Source of the DNA: Actinacidiphila bryophytorum
GTDB lineage: Bacteria; Actinomycetota; Actinomycetes; Streptomycetales; Streptomycetaceae
Assembly: GCF_016916835.1 (NCBI RefSeq)
Contig: NZ_JAFFIX010000011.1
Coordinates: 124,001 to 188,000, forward strand
Length of the DNA stretch: 64,000 nt
Direction: 5' to 3'
In this document: one piece after another, positions 16,856-25,316 of the stretch
Layout: every line of letters starts with the position of its first letter
How positions within the stretch are numbered: the stretch's first letter is position 1
Notes under the pieces: model-generated
What the model was told of the DNA's origin: nothing
Database searches by the model: none
Seen by the model: only the letters and a program-made list of their open reading frames with translations
Position numbers and translations under genes: made by a program

Positions 16856-17893
16856 ATGTCTCGACGTCTCGCTTCGGTGTCGGGGCTGACATGGCTGACC
16901 TGGGTGCGACGTGCGGCGATGGCCGCGGCGGTGGTCTCGGTGCTCGCCGTCCTGGCCGCCGCGACCGCGCTGCGGCTCGAATACCGCGGCGATCCCGCCG
17001 CCGCAGGGCACAGCCGCGGGCATGACGCGGTGTGGCTCGGCCACGCCTGGGTGGACGGCCGCCGCACCCCGGCCGACCTGGAGCGGCTGCGGGCGCACCT
17101 GGCCGGCACCGGGGTGCACGACCTGTATGTGCACACAGGACCCCTGGAGCACGACGGCAGCCTCGACCCGGCCCTCTACCCGGGAGCCGCACGGATGATC
17201 GCCGCCATGCACCGGGTCCTCCCCGGGGTGCGGGTGCAGGCCTGGCTCGGCGACACCGTCGCGCACGGCGGCACGGCGGGGCTGCACCTGTCGGACCCGG
17301 CGGTACGCGACCGCATCCGCGCCTCGGCCGACGCGGCACTCGGCGCCGGCTTCCAGGGCGTGCACCTGGACCTGGAGCCGGTCGCGGACGGCGACGCGGG
17401 CTACCTGGAGACACTGGACTCGGTGCACACCCTCACCGCGGTCCGCGGTGTGCCGCTGTCGGTCGCCGTCCCGCAGATCGACCCCCTGCCGCACCTGCAC
17501 GCGGTGTCCTACCTGCCCTTCAGCCACCCCAAGTGGTGGTCGCAGGGCTACTTCGCACAGGTCGCCAAGCGCTGCGACCAGATCGCGGTGATGGCCTACG
17601 ACACCTCGATGCCGACCTCGTCGCTCTTCGGCGGCTACGTCGCCCAGCAGACCGCTCTGGCGCTGGAGGCGACGCCGCAGGGCACCCAGCTGCTGATCGG
17701 GCTGCCCGGCTACCACACGGAGAACATGGGCCACCACGGCTACGCAGAGACGGTGGCCGCCGCCATCCGCGGCGCCCGGGTCTCGCTGGCCCGGCACGAC
17801 CGCGACCGGGAGAGCTTCGGCATGGCGCTCTATGTGGACTTCCACGCCACCGAGAGCGACTGGACCGCCTTCCGTGCGGGTTGGGGCACGTAG
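16856..17893 (+). CDS. Exported or membrane-anchored TIM-barrel-like protein (GH18-like), function unknown
   Basis: About 345 residues. A basic N-terminus followed by [20 protein letters not shown] predicts a signal anchor. The rest resembles glycoside-hydrolase-18-type or deacetylase-like TIM barrels: [20 protein letters not shown] looks like the family DxxDxE strand (here HLDLEP), and [12 protein letters not shown] and [12 protein letters not shown] look like later barrel strands. A substrate cannot be assigned. I list the ATG at 16856; a TTG at 16838 has a better spaced ribosome site (AGGGGGAG, 8 nt) and would add six residues. It is divergent from fucD and shares the operator region. Confidence 0.72.
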   Translation: MSRRLASVSGLTWLTWVRRAAMAAAVVSVLAVLAAATALRLEYRGDPAAAGHSRGHDAVWLGHAWVDGRRTPADLERLRAHLAGTGVHDLYVHTGPLEHDGSLDPALYPGAARMIAAMHRVLPGVRVQAWLGDTVAHGGTAGLHLSDPAVRDRIRASADAALGAGFQGVHLDLEPVADGDAGYLETLDSVHTLTAVRGVPLSVAVPQIDPLPHLHAVSYLPFSHPKWWSQGYFAQVAKRCDQIAVMAYDTSMPTSSLFGGYVAQQTALALEATPQGTQLLIGLPGYHTENMGHHGYAETVAAAIRGARVSLARHDRDRESFGMALYVDFHATESDWTAFRAGWGT

Positions 17894-17979
17894 GCTGGTG
17901 GCGCACGCAGACACGCAGCACAGCAGCAGCCGGTCAGGGGACGGCCCGCCCGCCCCCGCCGGCCGGAAGGAGGCGCCGG

Positions 17980-18999
17980 GTGATCGAGCTTGAGGGGGTT
18001 CCCGAGCTGATCGATCCGGTCATGGTCGCCGCGTTCGAGGGCTGGAACGACGCCGGGGACGCAGCCTCCACCGCCGTCGGCCACATGGACCGGGAGTTCA
18101 AGGGCGAGGTCTTCGCCGCGCTGGACGCGGAGGACTACTACGACTTCCAGGTCAACCGGCCCACGGTGTGGATGGAGGACGGCGTCCGCAAGATCACCTG
18201 GCCCACCACCCGGCTCTCCGTGGTCAGGATCCAGGCGCCCAAGCCCCGCGACCTGGTGCTGGTCCGCGGTATCGAACCCAGCATGCGCTGGCGGTCGTTC
18301 TGCAACGAGATCCTGGGCTTCGCACACGAGCTGGGCGTGGAGATGGTGGTGGTGCTCGGCGCACTGCTCGGCGACACCCCGCACACCCGCCCGGTCCCGG
18401 TCACCGGGGTCACCTCCGACCCCGACCTGGCGACCGCGCTGAATCTGGAGGAGTCCCGCTACGAGGGGCCGACCGGCATCGTCGGCATCCTCCAGGAGGC
18501 GTGCACCCACGCCGGCATCCCGGCGGTCAGTCTGTGGGCCGCGGTGCCGCACTACGTGTCCCAGCCGCCCAACCCCAAGGCCACCCTGGCGCTGCTCAAC
18601 CGGCTCGAGGACCTGCTCGACCTGCGCATCCCGCAGGGCGAGCTGCCCGAGGACGCGCGGGCCTGGCAGGTCGGCGTGGACCAGCTGGCCGCCGAGGACA
18701 GCGAGGTCGCCGAGTACGTCCAGACCCTTGAGGAAGCCCGCGACACCGCGGAGCTGCCCGAGGCGTCGGGCGAAGCCATCGCCAAGGAGTTCGAGCGCTA
18801 CCTGCGGCGCCGCGACCCGCAGGCCGGCGGCTCGGGCAGCACCCCTGGCGGCTATGCGAGCGGCGGGGGCGACGGCGTACCGCAGTTCCGGGACCTCGGC
18901 CGGCAGCCGCGCCCCGGCGAGAAGGACTCAGCCGAGGACACGGAGGGCGGCGCCGACGGCGAGGACGGCGGGGAGCAGGGCGAGGACGGCACCTCCTGA
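17980..18999 (+). CDS. parJ: PAC2-family protein, likely ParJ orthologue
   Basis: A 339-residue PAC2-family protein. [21 protein letters not shown] is the family's N-terminal signature; [33 protein letters not shown] and [15 protein letters not shown] follow. The last 70 residues are Gly/Glu/Asp-rich and probably disordered. PAC2 proteins are related to proteasome assembly chaperones. In S. coelicolor the corresponding locus next to the glycerol operon (SCO1662) encodes ParJ, which modulates ParA polymerisation during sporulation; equating the two rests on family and gene order from memory. The GTG at 17980 has GGAAGGAGG 6 nt upstream. Confidence 0.82.
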   Translation: MIELEGVPELIDPVMVAAFEGWNDAGDAASTAVGHMDREFKGEVFAALDAEDYYDFQVNRPTVWMEDGVRKITWPTTRLSVVRIQAPKPRDLVLVRGIEPSMRWRSFCNEILGFAHELGVEMVVVLGALLGDTPHTRPVPVTGVTSDPDLATALNLEESRYEGPTGIVGILQEACTHAGIPAVSLWAAVPHYVSQPPNPKATLALLNRLEDLLDLRIPQGELPEDARAWQVGVDQLAAEDSEVAEYVQTLEEARDTAELPEASGEAIAKEFERYLRRRDPQAGGSGSTPGGYASGGGDGVPQFRDLGRQPRPGEKDSAEDTEGGADGEDGGEQGEDGTS

Positions 19000-19043
19000 G
19001 GCTCCCTCCCCGGCTCCCTGGACTCCCCCGGGACCCGTGCGCC

Positions 19044-19220
19044 AGGCCGTGTTTTGGAAGTAGGGCCGTCCGCCCACAGGGCGGGCCGCGCGGCGTCTGG
19101 TGCGTGCGATCGCAAGGCGGAGGGTCGTCCTCGTAGTGGGCCTACTCGGACGACTCCGACAACGCAGCGAGCGTGCGTGCCAGGCGTCGCGGGGCAGGCG
19201 GGACTTCCAAAACACGGCCT
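19044..19220. mobile_element. 177-bp MITE-like element with 18-bp perfect terminal inverted repeats
   Basis: AGGCCGTGTTTTGGAAGT (19044-19061) is repeated exactly inverted at 19203-19220. The inside is itself a long imperfect palindrome whose centre pairs GTCGTCC with GGACGAC around 19125-19155. It encodes nothing. It lies between the convergent PAC2 and AraC genes, and its right end supplies two of the three bases of the AraC stop codon. The structure is that of a non-autonomous transposon relic; similar repeats occur in other Streptomyces genomes as I recall. No clear target duplication is visible. It may also terminate both transcripts. Confidence 0.6.
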
Positions 19221-20199
19221 AGTGGCGCGGCCCCAGGGCGTGGTGCCGGTAGTCCTTGGGCGGGATGTCGTAGGCGGCGCGGAAGGCGCGCGTGAAGGTG
19301 GCGTGGTCGTTGAAGCCCCAGCGCGTCGCGATCCGGTGGACGGGGACCGCCCGCAGCGCGGGCTGGCCCAGTTCGCGGCGGGCGCTTTCCAGCCGCTCGC
19401 GGCGGATCCAGGCCGAGACGGTGGTCTCCTGCGCCTGGAAGATCCGGTGCAGGTAGCTGACCGAGATGTGGTGGGCCGCGGCGATGACGCCGGGCGTCAG
19501 CTGCGGGTCGTGCAGGTGCTCCCGGATGAAGGCCAGCACCCGCAGGTGCAGCAGCTCGCCCTGCGACTCGGGGGCCGGCTCGCGCACCGCGTCGATGTGG
19601 TGGGCCAGCGTCGAGGTGAGCAGCTCGACGGCCACATTGCCCAGCCGCGGGATGTCGGCAGGCCCGTAGGGCGAGGTGTCGGCGGTCAGCGTGGTGAAGA
19701 ACTGGGTGAGCAGCGCCCCGAGTCCCTGCCGGGTCGGCAGCGGCACCGCGAGGATCTGGTCGACCTTGTTCTGCGGCAGCACCAGCAGGCTGCGCGGCAC
19801 ATGGATACGGGTGAGCGTCGTGGTGGCGCCCTCGGCCGCCGTGATGCGCAGGTCGAAGGGCTGGGAGCTGTCGTAGACGGCGAAGTCGTCGGCGCCGAGC
19901 ACCGCTTCGCGGCCCCGCTGCGACAGCGCGATGCCGCCGCTGCGGGAGAAGACCACGGAGAACAGCCCCGGGTCGCCGGCCCGGACCAGCTTCGCGGTGC
20001 GCCACACCTCCGCCGAGGAGCTGGTCAGCTCGACCACGTTGACCGACCTCAGCTCCAACTCCCGTGCCGTGGCGCGGAAGTCGTTCGGCTCGTCGCTGCG
20101 CACCCGCATCGGGTGGACGCTGGTGGCCTGCAGTTCGTCGAAGCGCGGCAGCCGCTCCTCGGGTGGGAGGTCGTCGCTGCGGAACACCGTCCTGATCAT
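19219..20199 (-). CDS. AraC-family regulator with AraC_binding_2 domain
   Basis: A 326-residue regulator. Residues about 20-190 match the AraC_binding_2 (AraC-like ligand-binding) type, with ELELRSVNVVELTSSSAEVW and FAVYDSSQPFDLRI. The C-terminal AraC domain includes LRVLAFIREHLHDPQLTPGV, AAHHISVSYLHRIFQ and ATRWGFNDHATFTRAFRAAY. The ATG at 20199 has GGAGGG about 8 nt upstream. The stop codon lies at the edge of the 177-bp inverted-repeat element. No enzymatic partner is adjacent, so the target is unknown; proteins of this type often regulate morphogenesis or secondary metabolism in Streptomyces. Confidence 0.87.
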   Translation of the reverse strand: MIRTVFRSDDLPPEERLPRFDELQATSVHPMRVRSDEPNDFRATARELELRSVNVVELTSSSAEVWRTAKLVRAGDPGLFSVVFSRSGGIALSQRGREAVLGADDFAVYDSSQPFDLRITAAEGATTTLTRIHVPRSLLVLPQNKVDQILAVPLPTRQGLGALLTQFFTTLTADTSPYGPADIPRLGNVAVELLTSTLAHHIDAVREPAPESQGELLHLRVLAFIREHLHDPQLTPGVIAAAHHISVSYLHRIFQAQETTVSAWIRRERLESARRELGQPALRAVPVHRIATRWGFNDHATFTRAFRAAYDIPPKDYRHHALGPRH

Positions 20200-20532
20200 G
20201 CTGCGCCCTCCGGTCGTCCCCCGCACTCGCCCCCCGGCGCGGGCACCCCGCCCGGCCGTCGCCGCCGGCACCCGGCCACGGATCGTCAAAGTCCTGTGCA
20301 CTCGGTGCCAACGCCACTGTACAAAGGCCTGCCACTCTCAAGGGGTCGGGCGGCGGCGGGCATTCCGCTCGACAGACCGGGCAGCTGGGAGCAGACGTGA
20401 CGAAAACACACCACCGCGGACCGCCGTGTCCCCGGCGTCACACCGGCTGCTCTTTTACGCTGTCGCCCGGCTGCCGCCGCGAGTTACCATAAGACGGTTC
20501 ATTCCTTGGAACGTTTTCCCCGGGGGGGGATT
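20200..20532. other. Divergent regulator intergenic region
   Basis: This 333-nt stretch separates two divergent regulator genes (AraC at 20199, LuxR-type at 20533). It becomes less GC-rich towards the right end (about 20455-20520). I see no reading frame with convincing codon bias and no certain promoter hexamers; a CGGGGGGGGA ribosome site precedes the ATG at 20533. Confidence 0.4.
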
Positions 20533-20793
20533 ATGGCAATCGACGAACGCATGGACGACGTGGATTTCCGAATTCTTGCTCTCATGCGCGACGGACTTTC
20601 CGACGCGACGATTGGAAGAAGGCTCTCGCGCGGACATCGCACGATCCAGCGGCGTATCTGTCACATGATGGACAGCCTCGGCGTTTCCGGGCGATTCGCG
20701 CTGGGGCTCAAGGTGGCGGAACTCAATTTACTGGCCGGCCAGGACGGTGCGGTCACCGCACACGCCAGGGAGCTGACCGGCTTGCAGAGGTGA
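20533..20793 (+). CDS. Orphan LuxR-type HTH protein with a TTA codon
   Basis: An 86-residue protein that is essentially one GerE/LuxR-type HTH: FRILALMRDGLSDATIGRRL, then RTIQRRICHMMDSLGVSGRF. It has no receiver or sensor domain. The ATG at 20533 follows a G-run ribosome site; an in-frame ATG at 20506 is less well placed. A TTA leucine codon at 20728-20730 makes translation dependent on the rare bldA tRNA in Streptomyces, pointing to developmental control. Codon use is more A/T-rich than its neighbours, which suggests recent acquisition or a regulatory specialist. Targets are unknown. Confidence 0.75.
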   Translation: MAIDERMDDVDFRILALMRDGLSDATIGRRLSRGHRTIQRRICHMMDSLGVSGRFALGLKVAELNLLAGQDGAVTAHARELTGLQR

Positions 20794-20886
20794 GCCGGCA
20801 GCAGGCCTGAGGATTCCTCGGGAGCGGGGGAATTCCGGATGCCGGGGGGGAATCCGGGCTTCCGGAATCGACCCGGGGAGGGGGGA

Positions 20887-20928
20887 CGGAAAGGCGGTCA
20901 CCGCGTGTGCGCGGCGACCGCCTTTCCG
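20887..20928. terminator. Bidirectional hairpin between the LuxR-type gene and mshC
   Basis: GGAAAGGCGGTC (20888-20899) pairs perfectly with GACCGCCTTTCC (20916-20927), extendable by one C-G pair, around a 16-nt loop. It sits between convergent genes ending at 20793 and 20944, as expected for a shared terminator. Confidence 0.75.
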
Positions 20929-20943
20929 ATGTGCGGGGCAGCC

Positions 20944-22173
20944 TCAGAGGGCCACGCCGAGCAGGGCGTCCACGGCCCGCGAGACCAGCCCGGGCGCGCC
21001 GGTGTCGGTGCCGCCGTCCGCCTCCTGCGCCGCCGCCCAGCGGTCCACCGCGGCGAGGGCGCGCGGGGCGTCCAGATCGTCGGCGAGAGCCGTGCGGATC
21101 TCCTCGACCAGCGCGTCGGCGGGCGGGCCGTCGGGGCGGGAGACCGCGGCCTGCCAGCGGCCCAGCCGGGCCAGTGCCTCGTCCAGTACGGCGTCGGTCC
21201 ACTCCCAGTCCGACCGGTAGTGGTGGGCGAGCAGCGCCAGCCGGATGGCGGCGGGCGCGACGCCCTCGCGGCGCAGCGTGGAGACGAAGACCAGGTTGCC
21301 CTTGGACTTCGACATCTTCTCGCCGTGCAGCGCCACCATCCCGGCGTGCACGTACGCCTTGGCGTAGGGGAACTCGCCGGTGAGCGCCTGGGCGTGCGAG
21401 GCGCCCATCTCGTGGTGCGGGAAGACCAGGTCGGAGCCGCCGCCCTGGACGTCGAAGCCCATGCCGAGGTGGTCGAGCGCGATGGCGACGCACTCGATGT
21501 GCCAGCCGGGCCGCCCCGCGCCCAGCGAGGCGCCGTCCCAGCTCGGCTCGCCCGGGCGGGCGGCCATCCACAGCATCGGGTCGAGCGGGTTCTTCTTGCC
21601 CGGGCGGTCCGGGTCGCCGCCACGCTCGGCGGACAGCAGCCGCATCGCGGCGGCGTCGTAGCGCGAGACGCCGCCGAAGTGCGGGTCGGACTCGACGGCG
21701 AAGTAGGTGTCGCCGTCCAGCTCGTAGGCCGCGCCCGACTGCCTGAGCCGTTCGATGAGCGGCACGATGCCGGGGATGGCCTCGACGGCGCCGATGTAGT
21801 GGGCGGGCGGCAGCATCCGCAGGGCGGTCATGTCCTCGCGGAAGAGCGCGGTCTCGCGCTCGGCGAGCGCGGTCCAGTCCTCGCCGGTGGCGGCGGCGCG
21901 CTCCAGCAGCGGATCGTCGACGTCGGTGACGTTCTGCACGTAGTGGACCTGGTGCTTCGTGTCGAGCCACACGCGCTGGACGAGGTCGAACGCGTTGTAG
22001 GTGGCCGCGTGCCCCAGATGGGTGGCGTCGTAGGGAGTGATCCCGCAGACGTAGAGGCGGGCGACCGGTCCGGGCTCGACGGCCACCAGGCCGTCGGTCG
22101 CGGAGTCGTGGAGACGGAGTGCGCGTCCAGTGCCGGGAAGGGCAGGGACGTCGGAAGCTGGCCAGGCATGCAT
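20944..22173 (-). CDS. mshC: L-cysteine:1D-myo-inositol 2-amino-2-deoxy-glucopyranoside ligase
   Basis: A 409-residue MshC, the class I cysteinyl-tRNA-synthetase paralogue that joins cysteine to glucosaminyl-inositol with ATP in mycothiol synthesis. Catalytic motifs are intact: the HIGH-like [10 protein letters not shown] after [10 protein letters not shown], the zinc/cysteine site around [10 protein letters not shown] and FPHHEMGAS, and the KMSKS loop [10 protein letters not shown]. Its length matches MshC and is shorter than CysS. The ATG at 22173 is preceded by a TAATCT box 6 nt away rather than a ribosome site, so the mRNA may be leaderless. It lies downstream of the kinase-like/DUF3090/phosphatase trio on the same strand, separated by 99 nt. 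Confidence 0.95.
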   Translation of the reverse strand: MHAWPASDVPALPGTGRALRLHDSATDGLVAVEPGPVARLYVCGITPYDATHLGHAATYNAFDLVQRVWLDTKHQVHYVQNVTDVDDPLLERAAATGEDWTALAERETALFREDMTALRMLPPAHYIGAVEAIPGIVPLIERLRQSGAAYELDGDTYFAVESDPHFGGVSRYDAAAMRLLSAERGGDPDRPGKKNPLDPMLWMAARPGEPSWDGASLGAGRPGWHIECVAIALDHLGMGFDVQGGGSDLVFPHHEMGASHAQALTGEFPYAKAYVHAGMVALHGEKMSKSKGNLVFVSTLRREGVAPAAIRLALLAHHYRSDWEWTDAVLDEALARLGRWQAAVSRPDGPPADALVEEIRTALADDLDAPRALAAVDRWAAAQEADGGTDTGAPGLVSRAVDALLGVAL

Positions 22174-22179
22174 GTCATG

Positions 22180-22185
22180 AGATTA
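22180..22185 (-). promoter_or_regulatory. Putative -10 box for leaderless mshC mRNA
   Basis: On the minus strand TAATCT (TAnnnT) ends 6 nt before the mshC ATG at 22173. TTGACC or TTTGAC 14-15 nt further upstream is a possible -35. No Shine-Dalgarno sequence is seen. This gives mshC its own promoter in addition to any read-through from the upstream trio. Confidence 0.42.
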
Positions 22186-22272
22186 ACCGGGTGGCTCCGG
22201 GTCAAACGACCGGGAGCAGCGCGTTCGCCCCGGCAGGCGCCGGGCGGGCCGCCGCGGCCGGCCGCCGGGTGC

Positions 22273-23094
22273 TCAGACCGGGGGCCATGGTATGGAGGGC
22301 CAGTTCCCGCTCGGCAGCGGGTGCACACCGGTCTCCAGCAGCCGGCCGACCCTGGCCCTGACCGCGTCGGTCTCCGCGGCCGTGATCAGCGCCCCCAGCT
22401 GCTCGCCCAGCTCCCCTTCCAGCGCCGTACCGAGCCCCTTGAGCACCGCGAGGGCCTCGGCGGGCAGCGGCTCGCCCGCCCAGCCCCACAGCAGGGTGCG
22501 CAGCTTGTCCTCGGTGTGGAAGGTCACGCCGTGGTCGATGCCGTAGAGCCGCCCGCCGGGGGCCGGCAGCAGGTGGCCGCCCTTGCGGTCGGCGTTGTTG
22601 ACGACCGCGTCGAACACCGCGAGGCGGCGCAGCCGGTCGTCGTCGGCGTGCACCAGCAGGGCGGTGCGCCCCTCGGCGACCTCGGCCTCGACGACGGCCT
22701 TCCAGCCCGGCCCCGGCTCGTCCTCCTCGATCAGGGCGAGCAGCGCGGTCTCCTCGTCCTGCACGGCCTCGATCCACAGCTGGACCATGCCCTCGCCGTA
22801 CGGGCCGTCCCGCAGCACGGTGGGCGGCACCAGGCCCCATCCGGTGGCCTCGGAGACCAGGTAGGCGGCGACCTCGCGCTGGGCGAGGGTGCCGTCGGGG
22901 AAGTCCCACAGCGGGCGCTCCCCCGCGACGGGCTTGTACACGCAGGCCAGGGTGCCGCCGTCGTGCTCGGTCTCGCAGTACAGCACGGCGTTGGACGCGC
23001 CCTGGACCCGGCCGCGTACGGTCAGCTCGCCTTCGGTCAGCGCCGCGGCGGCGGCGCTCAGGCCGACCTCCGGTACCCGTTCTGACGCGGGCAT
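22273..23094 (-). CDS. SCO1664-family protein, PI3/PI4-kinase-like (TIGR03843)
   Basis: A 273-residue actinobacterial family protein described as related to phosphatidylinositol kinases. Visible kinase-like elements are LACVYKPVAGERPLWDFP (Lys of the ATP site), QREVAAYLVSEATGW, and RLAVFDAVVNNADRKGGHLL followed by GRLYGIDHGVTFH, which resemble the catalytic HxD/NxD...D arrangement (here NNADRKGG and GIDHG). The substrate is unknown. The ATG at 23094 has GGAAGG 6 nt upstream and overlaps the DUF3090 gene by 37 nt, implying coupling. It is one of the conserved actinobacterial trio with DUF3090 and the histidine phosphatase. Confidence 0.87.
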   Translation of the reverse strand: MPASERVPEVGLSAAAAALTEGELTVRGRVQGASNAVLYCETEHDGGTLACVYKPVAGERPLWDFPDGTLAQREVAAYLVSEATGWGLVPPTVLRDGPYGEGMVQLWIEAVQDEETALLALIEEDEPGPGWKAVVEAEVAEGRTALLVHADDDRLRRLAVFDAVVNNADRKGGHLLPAPGGRLYGIDHGVTFHTEDKLRTLLWGWAGEPLPAEALAVLKGLGTALEGELGEQLGALITAAETDAVRARVGRLLETGVHPLPSGNWPSIPWPPV

Positions 23095-23648
23095 ACGTGT
23101 CCTTCCGGATCCAGGGGGAGGCTGCACAGCGGGCAGGGCGGGCGGCCGGCCGAGACCACGTCCAGCGCGCGCTTGGCGAAGGAGCGGGCCTGGGCGCCGG
23201 TGAGCAGCACCCGCAGCAGCGGCGGCCCGTTCTCGTCGTCCTGGAGCATCTCCTCCTCGGCCGCCTCCAGGTCGTCCTCGTCCTCGCCGGACAGCTCGAC
23301 CAGCGCCTGCGCCTCGATGACCATGCGGTCGTGTGCGCCGTCCCAGGCCAGGGCCATGGTGCCGACGCGGAACTCCTCCTCGACCGGTACGTCGAGGGGC
23401 GCGGTGTCGTGCAGCTCGGTGGGGGCGACGGCGGGCACCGGGGCATTGCCGCCGCTGCGCCGCACCACCTCGTCCAGCAGCTCGTCGATCCGCTCGGCCA
23501 GCGCGGCCACCTGGGTCTTCTCCAGCGCCACACTGGTGGTCCTGCCGGACGCTGTGGCCTGCAGGAAGAACGTACGCTGGCCCGGCTGGCCGACCGTCCC
23601 GGCCACGAAACGGTCCGGGTGCTCGTAGAAGAAGACCTGGCGGGGCAC
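23058..23648 (-). CDS. DUF3090 protein (TIGR03847) with C-terminal zinc ribbon
   Basis: A 196-residue protein of unknown function, close to the family's usual length. It begins VPRQVFFYEHPDRFVAGTVG followed by QRTFFLQATASGRTTSVALE, the family hallmark, and has an acidic middle (SGEDEDDLEAAEEEM). The last 25 residues, CPLCSLPLDPEGHVCPR, hold C-x2-C and a further Cys, suggesting a small zinc site. The GTG at 23648 is chosen because it has GGAG 6 nt upstream and gives the conserved PRQVF start; an upstream GTG at 23717 would add 23 low-complexity residues. It lies between the phosphatase and kinase-like genes. Confidence 0.88.
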   Translation of the reverse strand: MPRQVFFYEHPDRFVAGTVGQPGQRTFFLQATASGRTTSVALEKTQVAALAERIDELLDEVVRRSGGNAPVPAVAPTELHDTAPLDVPVEEEFRVGTMALAWDGAHDRMVIEAQALVELSGEDEDDLEAAEEEMLQDDENGPPLLRVLLTGAQARSFAKRALDVVSAGRPPCPLCSLPLDPEGHVCPRQNGYRRSA

Positions 23649-23757
23649 GTCCTGCTCCGTTTGCTCGGCTGTGGTGTCTGTGGTGCGCGTGTCCGTGCTG
23701 TGCGGTGTCGCCGTCACCGTCGAAGCGGTGTGGCCACCACCCTACTGCGGAAGCTGA

Positions 23758-24459
23758 TCACGGGGCGCCGGTGGAGCCGCCCACCACCGCGTCGTCGGTG
23801 GCGCCCTCGGGCGGTGCGGGCGGCGGGGCGAGCGCCGACAGGTCGCCGGTGTCGCCGAGCCGCAGCAGGAACGGGCGGTGCGGGGTGTAGCGGATGACGG
23901 TGACCGAGCACGGGTCGGTGCTGATCCGCTGGAAGAGGTCCAGGTGCATGCCCAGCGCGTCGGCGGCCAGCGACTTGATGATGTCGCCGTGCGAGCACAG
24001 CACGTACAGCGCGTCGGGGCCGTGCTCCGCCTCGATCCTGCTGTTCCAGTCGCGGACCGCGTCGACCGCGCGGGCCTGCATGGCGCGCAGCGACTCGCCG
24101 TTCTCGCCGGGGAAGACCGCGGCGGAGGGGTGCCGCTGCACGGTCGCCCACAGCGGCTCGTCGGCCAGCTCCGCGAGCTTGCGCCCGGTCCAGTCGCCGT
24201 AGTGGCACTCGCCGATCCGGTCGTCGGTGTGCAGCGGCAGCCCGGCGCGTGTGTCGAGCAGCGGGCGTACGGTCTCCTGGCAGCGCTGCAGCGGGCTGCT
24301 GACGACGGCGGCCAGCGGCAGGGCGGCCAGCCGGGCGGCGAGGGCTGCGGCCTGTGCGCGGCCGGCGTCGTCGAGCGCGACGCCGGGGCTCCAGCCGGCC
24401 AGCACTCCCTCGGCGTTGGCGGTGGACCGGCCGTGCCGGACAAGGATCGCGGTGGGCAT
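23758..24459 (-). CDS. Histidine phosphatase family protein (MSMEG_4193/TIGR03848)
   Basis: A 233-residue phosphoglycerate-mutase-superfamily protein. The catalytic RHG motif is at the start (ILVRHGRSTANAEG), with SSPLQRCQET, GECHYGDWTGRKLAEL (proton-donor Glu region) and LCSHGDIIKSLAAD (second catalytic His). Family curation proposes a phosphomutase or phosphatase acting with the kinase-like partner; the substrate is unknown. The ATG at 24459 gives the usual MPTAILVRHGR start; a GTG at 24468 with AAGGG nearby would add three residues. It is first in the trio-mshC gene group and is divergent from the gene at 24678. Confidence 0.9.
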   Translation of the reverse strand: MPTAILVRHGRSTANAEGVLAGWSPGVALDDAGRAQAAALAARLAALPLAAVVSSPLQRCQETVRPLLDTRAGLPLHTDDRIGECHYGDWTGRKLAELADEPLWATVQRHPSAAVFPGENGESLRAMQARAVDAVRDWNSRIEAEHGPDALYVLCSHGDIIKSLAADALGMHLDLFQRISTDPCSVTVIRYTPHRPFLLRLGDTGDLSALAPPPAPPEGATDDAVVGGSTGAP

Positions 24460-24677
24460 GTCCGCCACCGTAACCCTTCCGCACCGGGTCCGTTGTGCTG
24501 GGTGACGGCCGTGGCGGGGATGATTCCCCCGAGCCCCCACCACGGCCGCTGAACTCCCGTGGCACGACTGCGATTTTCCTGCGATCCGCTCTCTCCGGCA
24601 TAGGTCCCGCCGTACCGCCCCCTGGGTAAGGTGCAGCAGGGGTCGAGAGGGCCTCGGGAGTCGGTATCGCGAAGCGG

Positions 24678-25295
24678 GTGGAGATGTTCAGCAAGGCGAC
24701 GAGGAGCCGCCCGGCTGCGAGCGGGGCGCGCCCCGCCGGAACCGACTGGTCCCCCTACGGTCGGCTGGAGGACGCCGCGCAGGTGTACTTCCTGCACGCG
24801 GACGTCGCGCTGGACGCCATCGAGGGAGTGCTGGGCCGGCGCCGGGTGCGCGGCTTCACCCTGGAGCGGGTGGTGGACCTGACCGAGGCGGGCGCCTCGG
24901 TGTGGCAGGAGGCCGCGGTGTGCGACGGCCGGCGGCTGATCCTGTGGCACAGCGAGGAGCTGGCCGACGCCAAGGCGCCGGGCGGCACGGTCCTGGACTC
25001 CTCGGTGCAGGTGCTGCCGCTGGACTCGATCGGACATGTGGGGATGCGGACCCTGGTCGGGCACGACGAGCTGGGGCGGCGCATCGACCGCGGGGTCTAC
25101 CTGGTGCTGGCCACCGCGATGCCGCACGAGCTGAGCGCGGTGCAGGCCGACCCGGACTCGCCGCTGCCGGTGGCCTCGGCGAAGTTCCGGCCCGAGGCCT
25201 TCCGGTTCAGCAAGTCGCTGGACGACGGAGGTGCCGGGCAGATAGCCCGGCTGATCGACTTCGGGCGGCTGCTCGGCCGCCTCGTCCCCAGCTGA
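24678..25295 (+). CDS. Conserved hypothetical protein
   Basis: A 205-residue soluble protein I do not recognise by name. It begins with a basic, Ser/Ala-rich stretch, then DWSPYGRLEDAAQVYFLHAD, RVRGFTLERVVDLTEAGASV, RRLILWHSEELADAKAPGG and VYLVLATAMPHELSAVQ. No membrane segments, signal peptide or metal clusters are visible. The start may be GTG 24678 or ATG 24684 two codons later. It is divergent from the histidine phosphatase gene (about 220 nt apart), so it may share that control region. Codon bias and a clean long frame support a real gene. Confidence 0.75.
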   Translation: MEMFSKATRSRPAASGARPAGTDWSPYGRLEDAAQVYFLHADVALDAIEGVLGRRRVRGFTLERVVDLTEAGASVWQEAAVCDGRRLILWHSEELADAKAPGGTVLDSSVQVLPLDSIGHVGMRTLVGHDELGRRIDRGVYLVLATAMPHELSAVQADPDSPLPVASAKFRPEAFRFSKSLDDGGAGQIARLIDFGRLLGRLVPS

Positions 25296-25316
25296 CCCGC
25301 GCCCCCCGGGGGGGCC

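Noticed and set aside
15431..17914. Very long open frame reading through fucD and its promoter on the minus strand
   Set aside because: Only the part from the ATG at 16747 has FucD homology; the upstream extension is the mirror of the divergent TIM-barrel-like gene, a usual effect of high GC.
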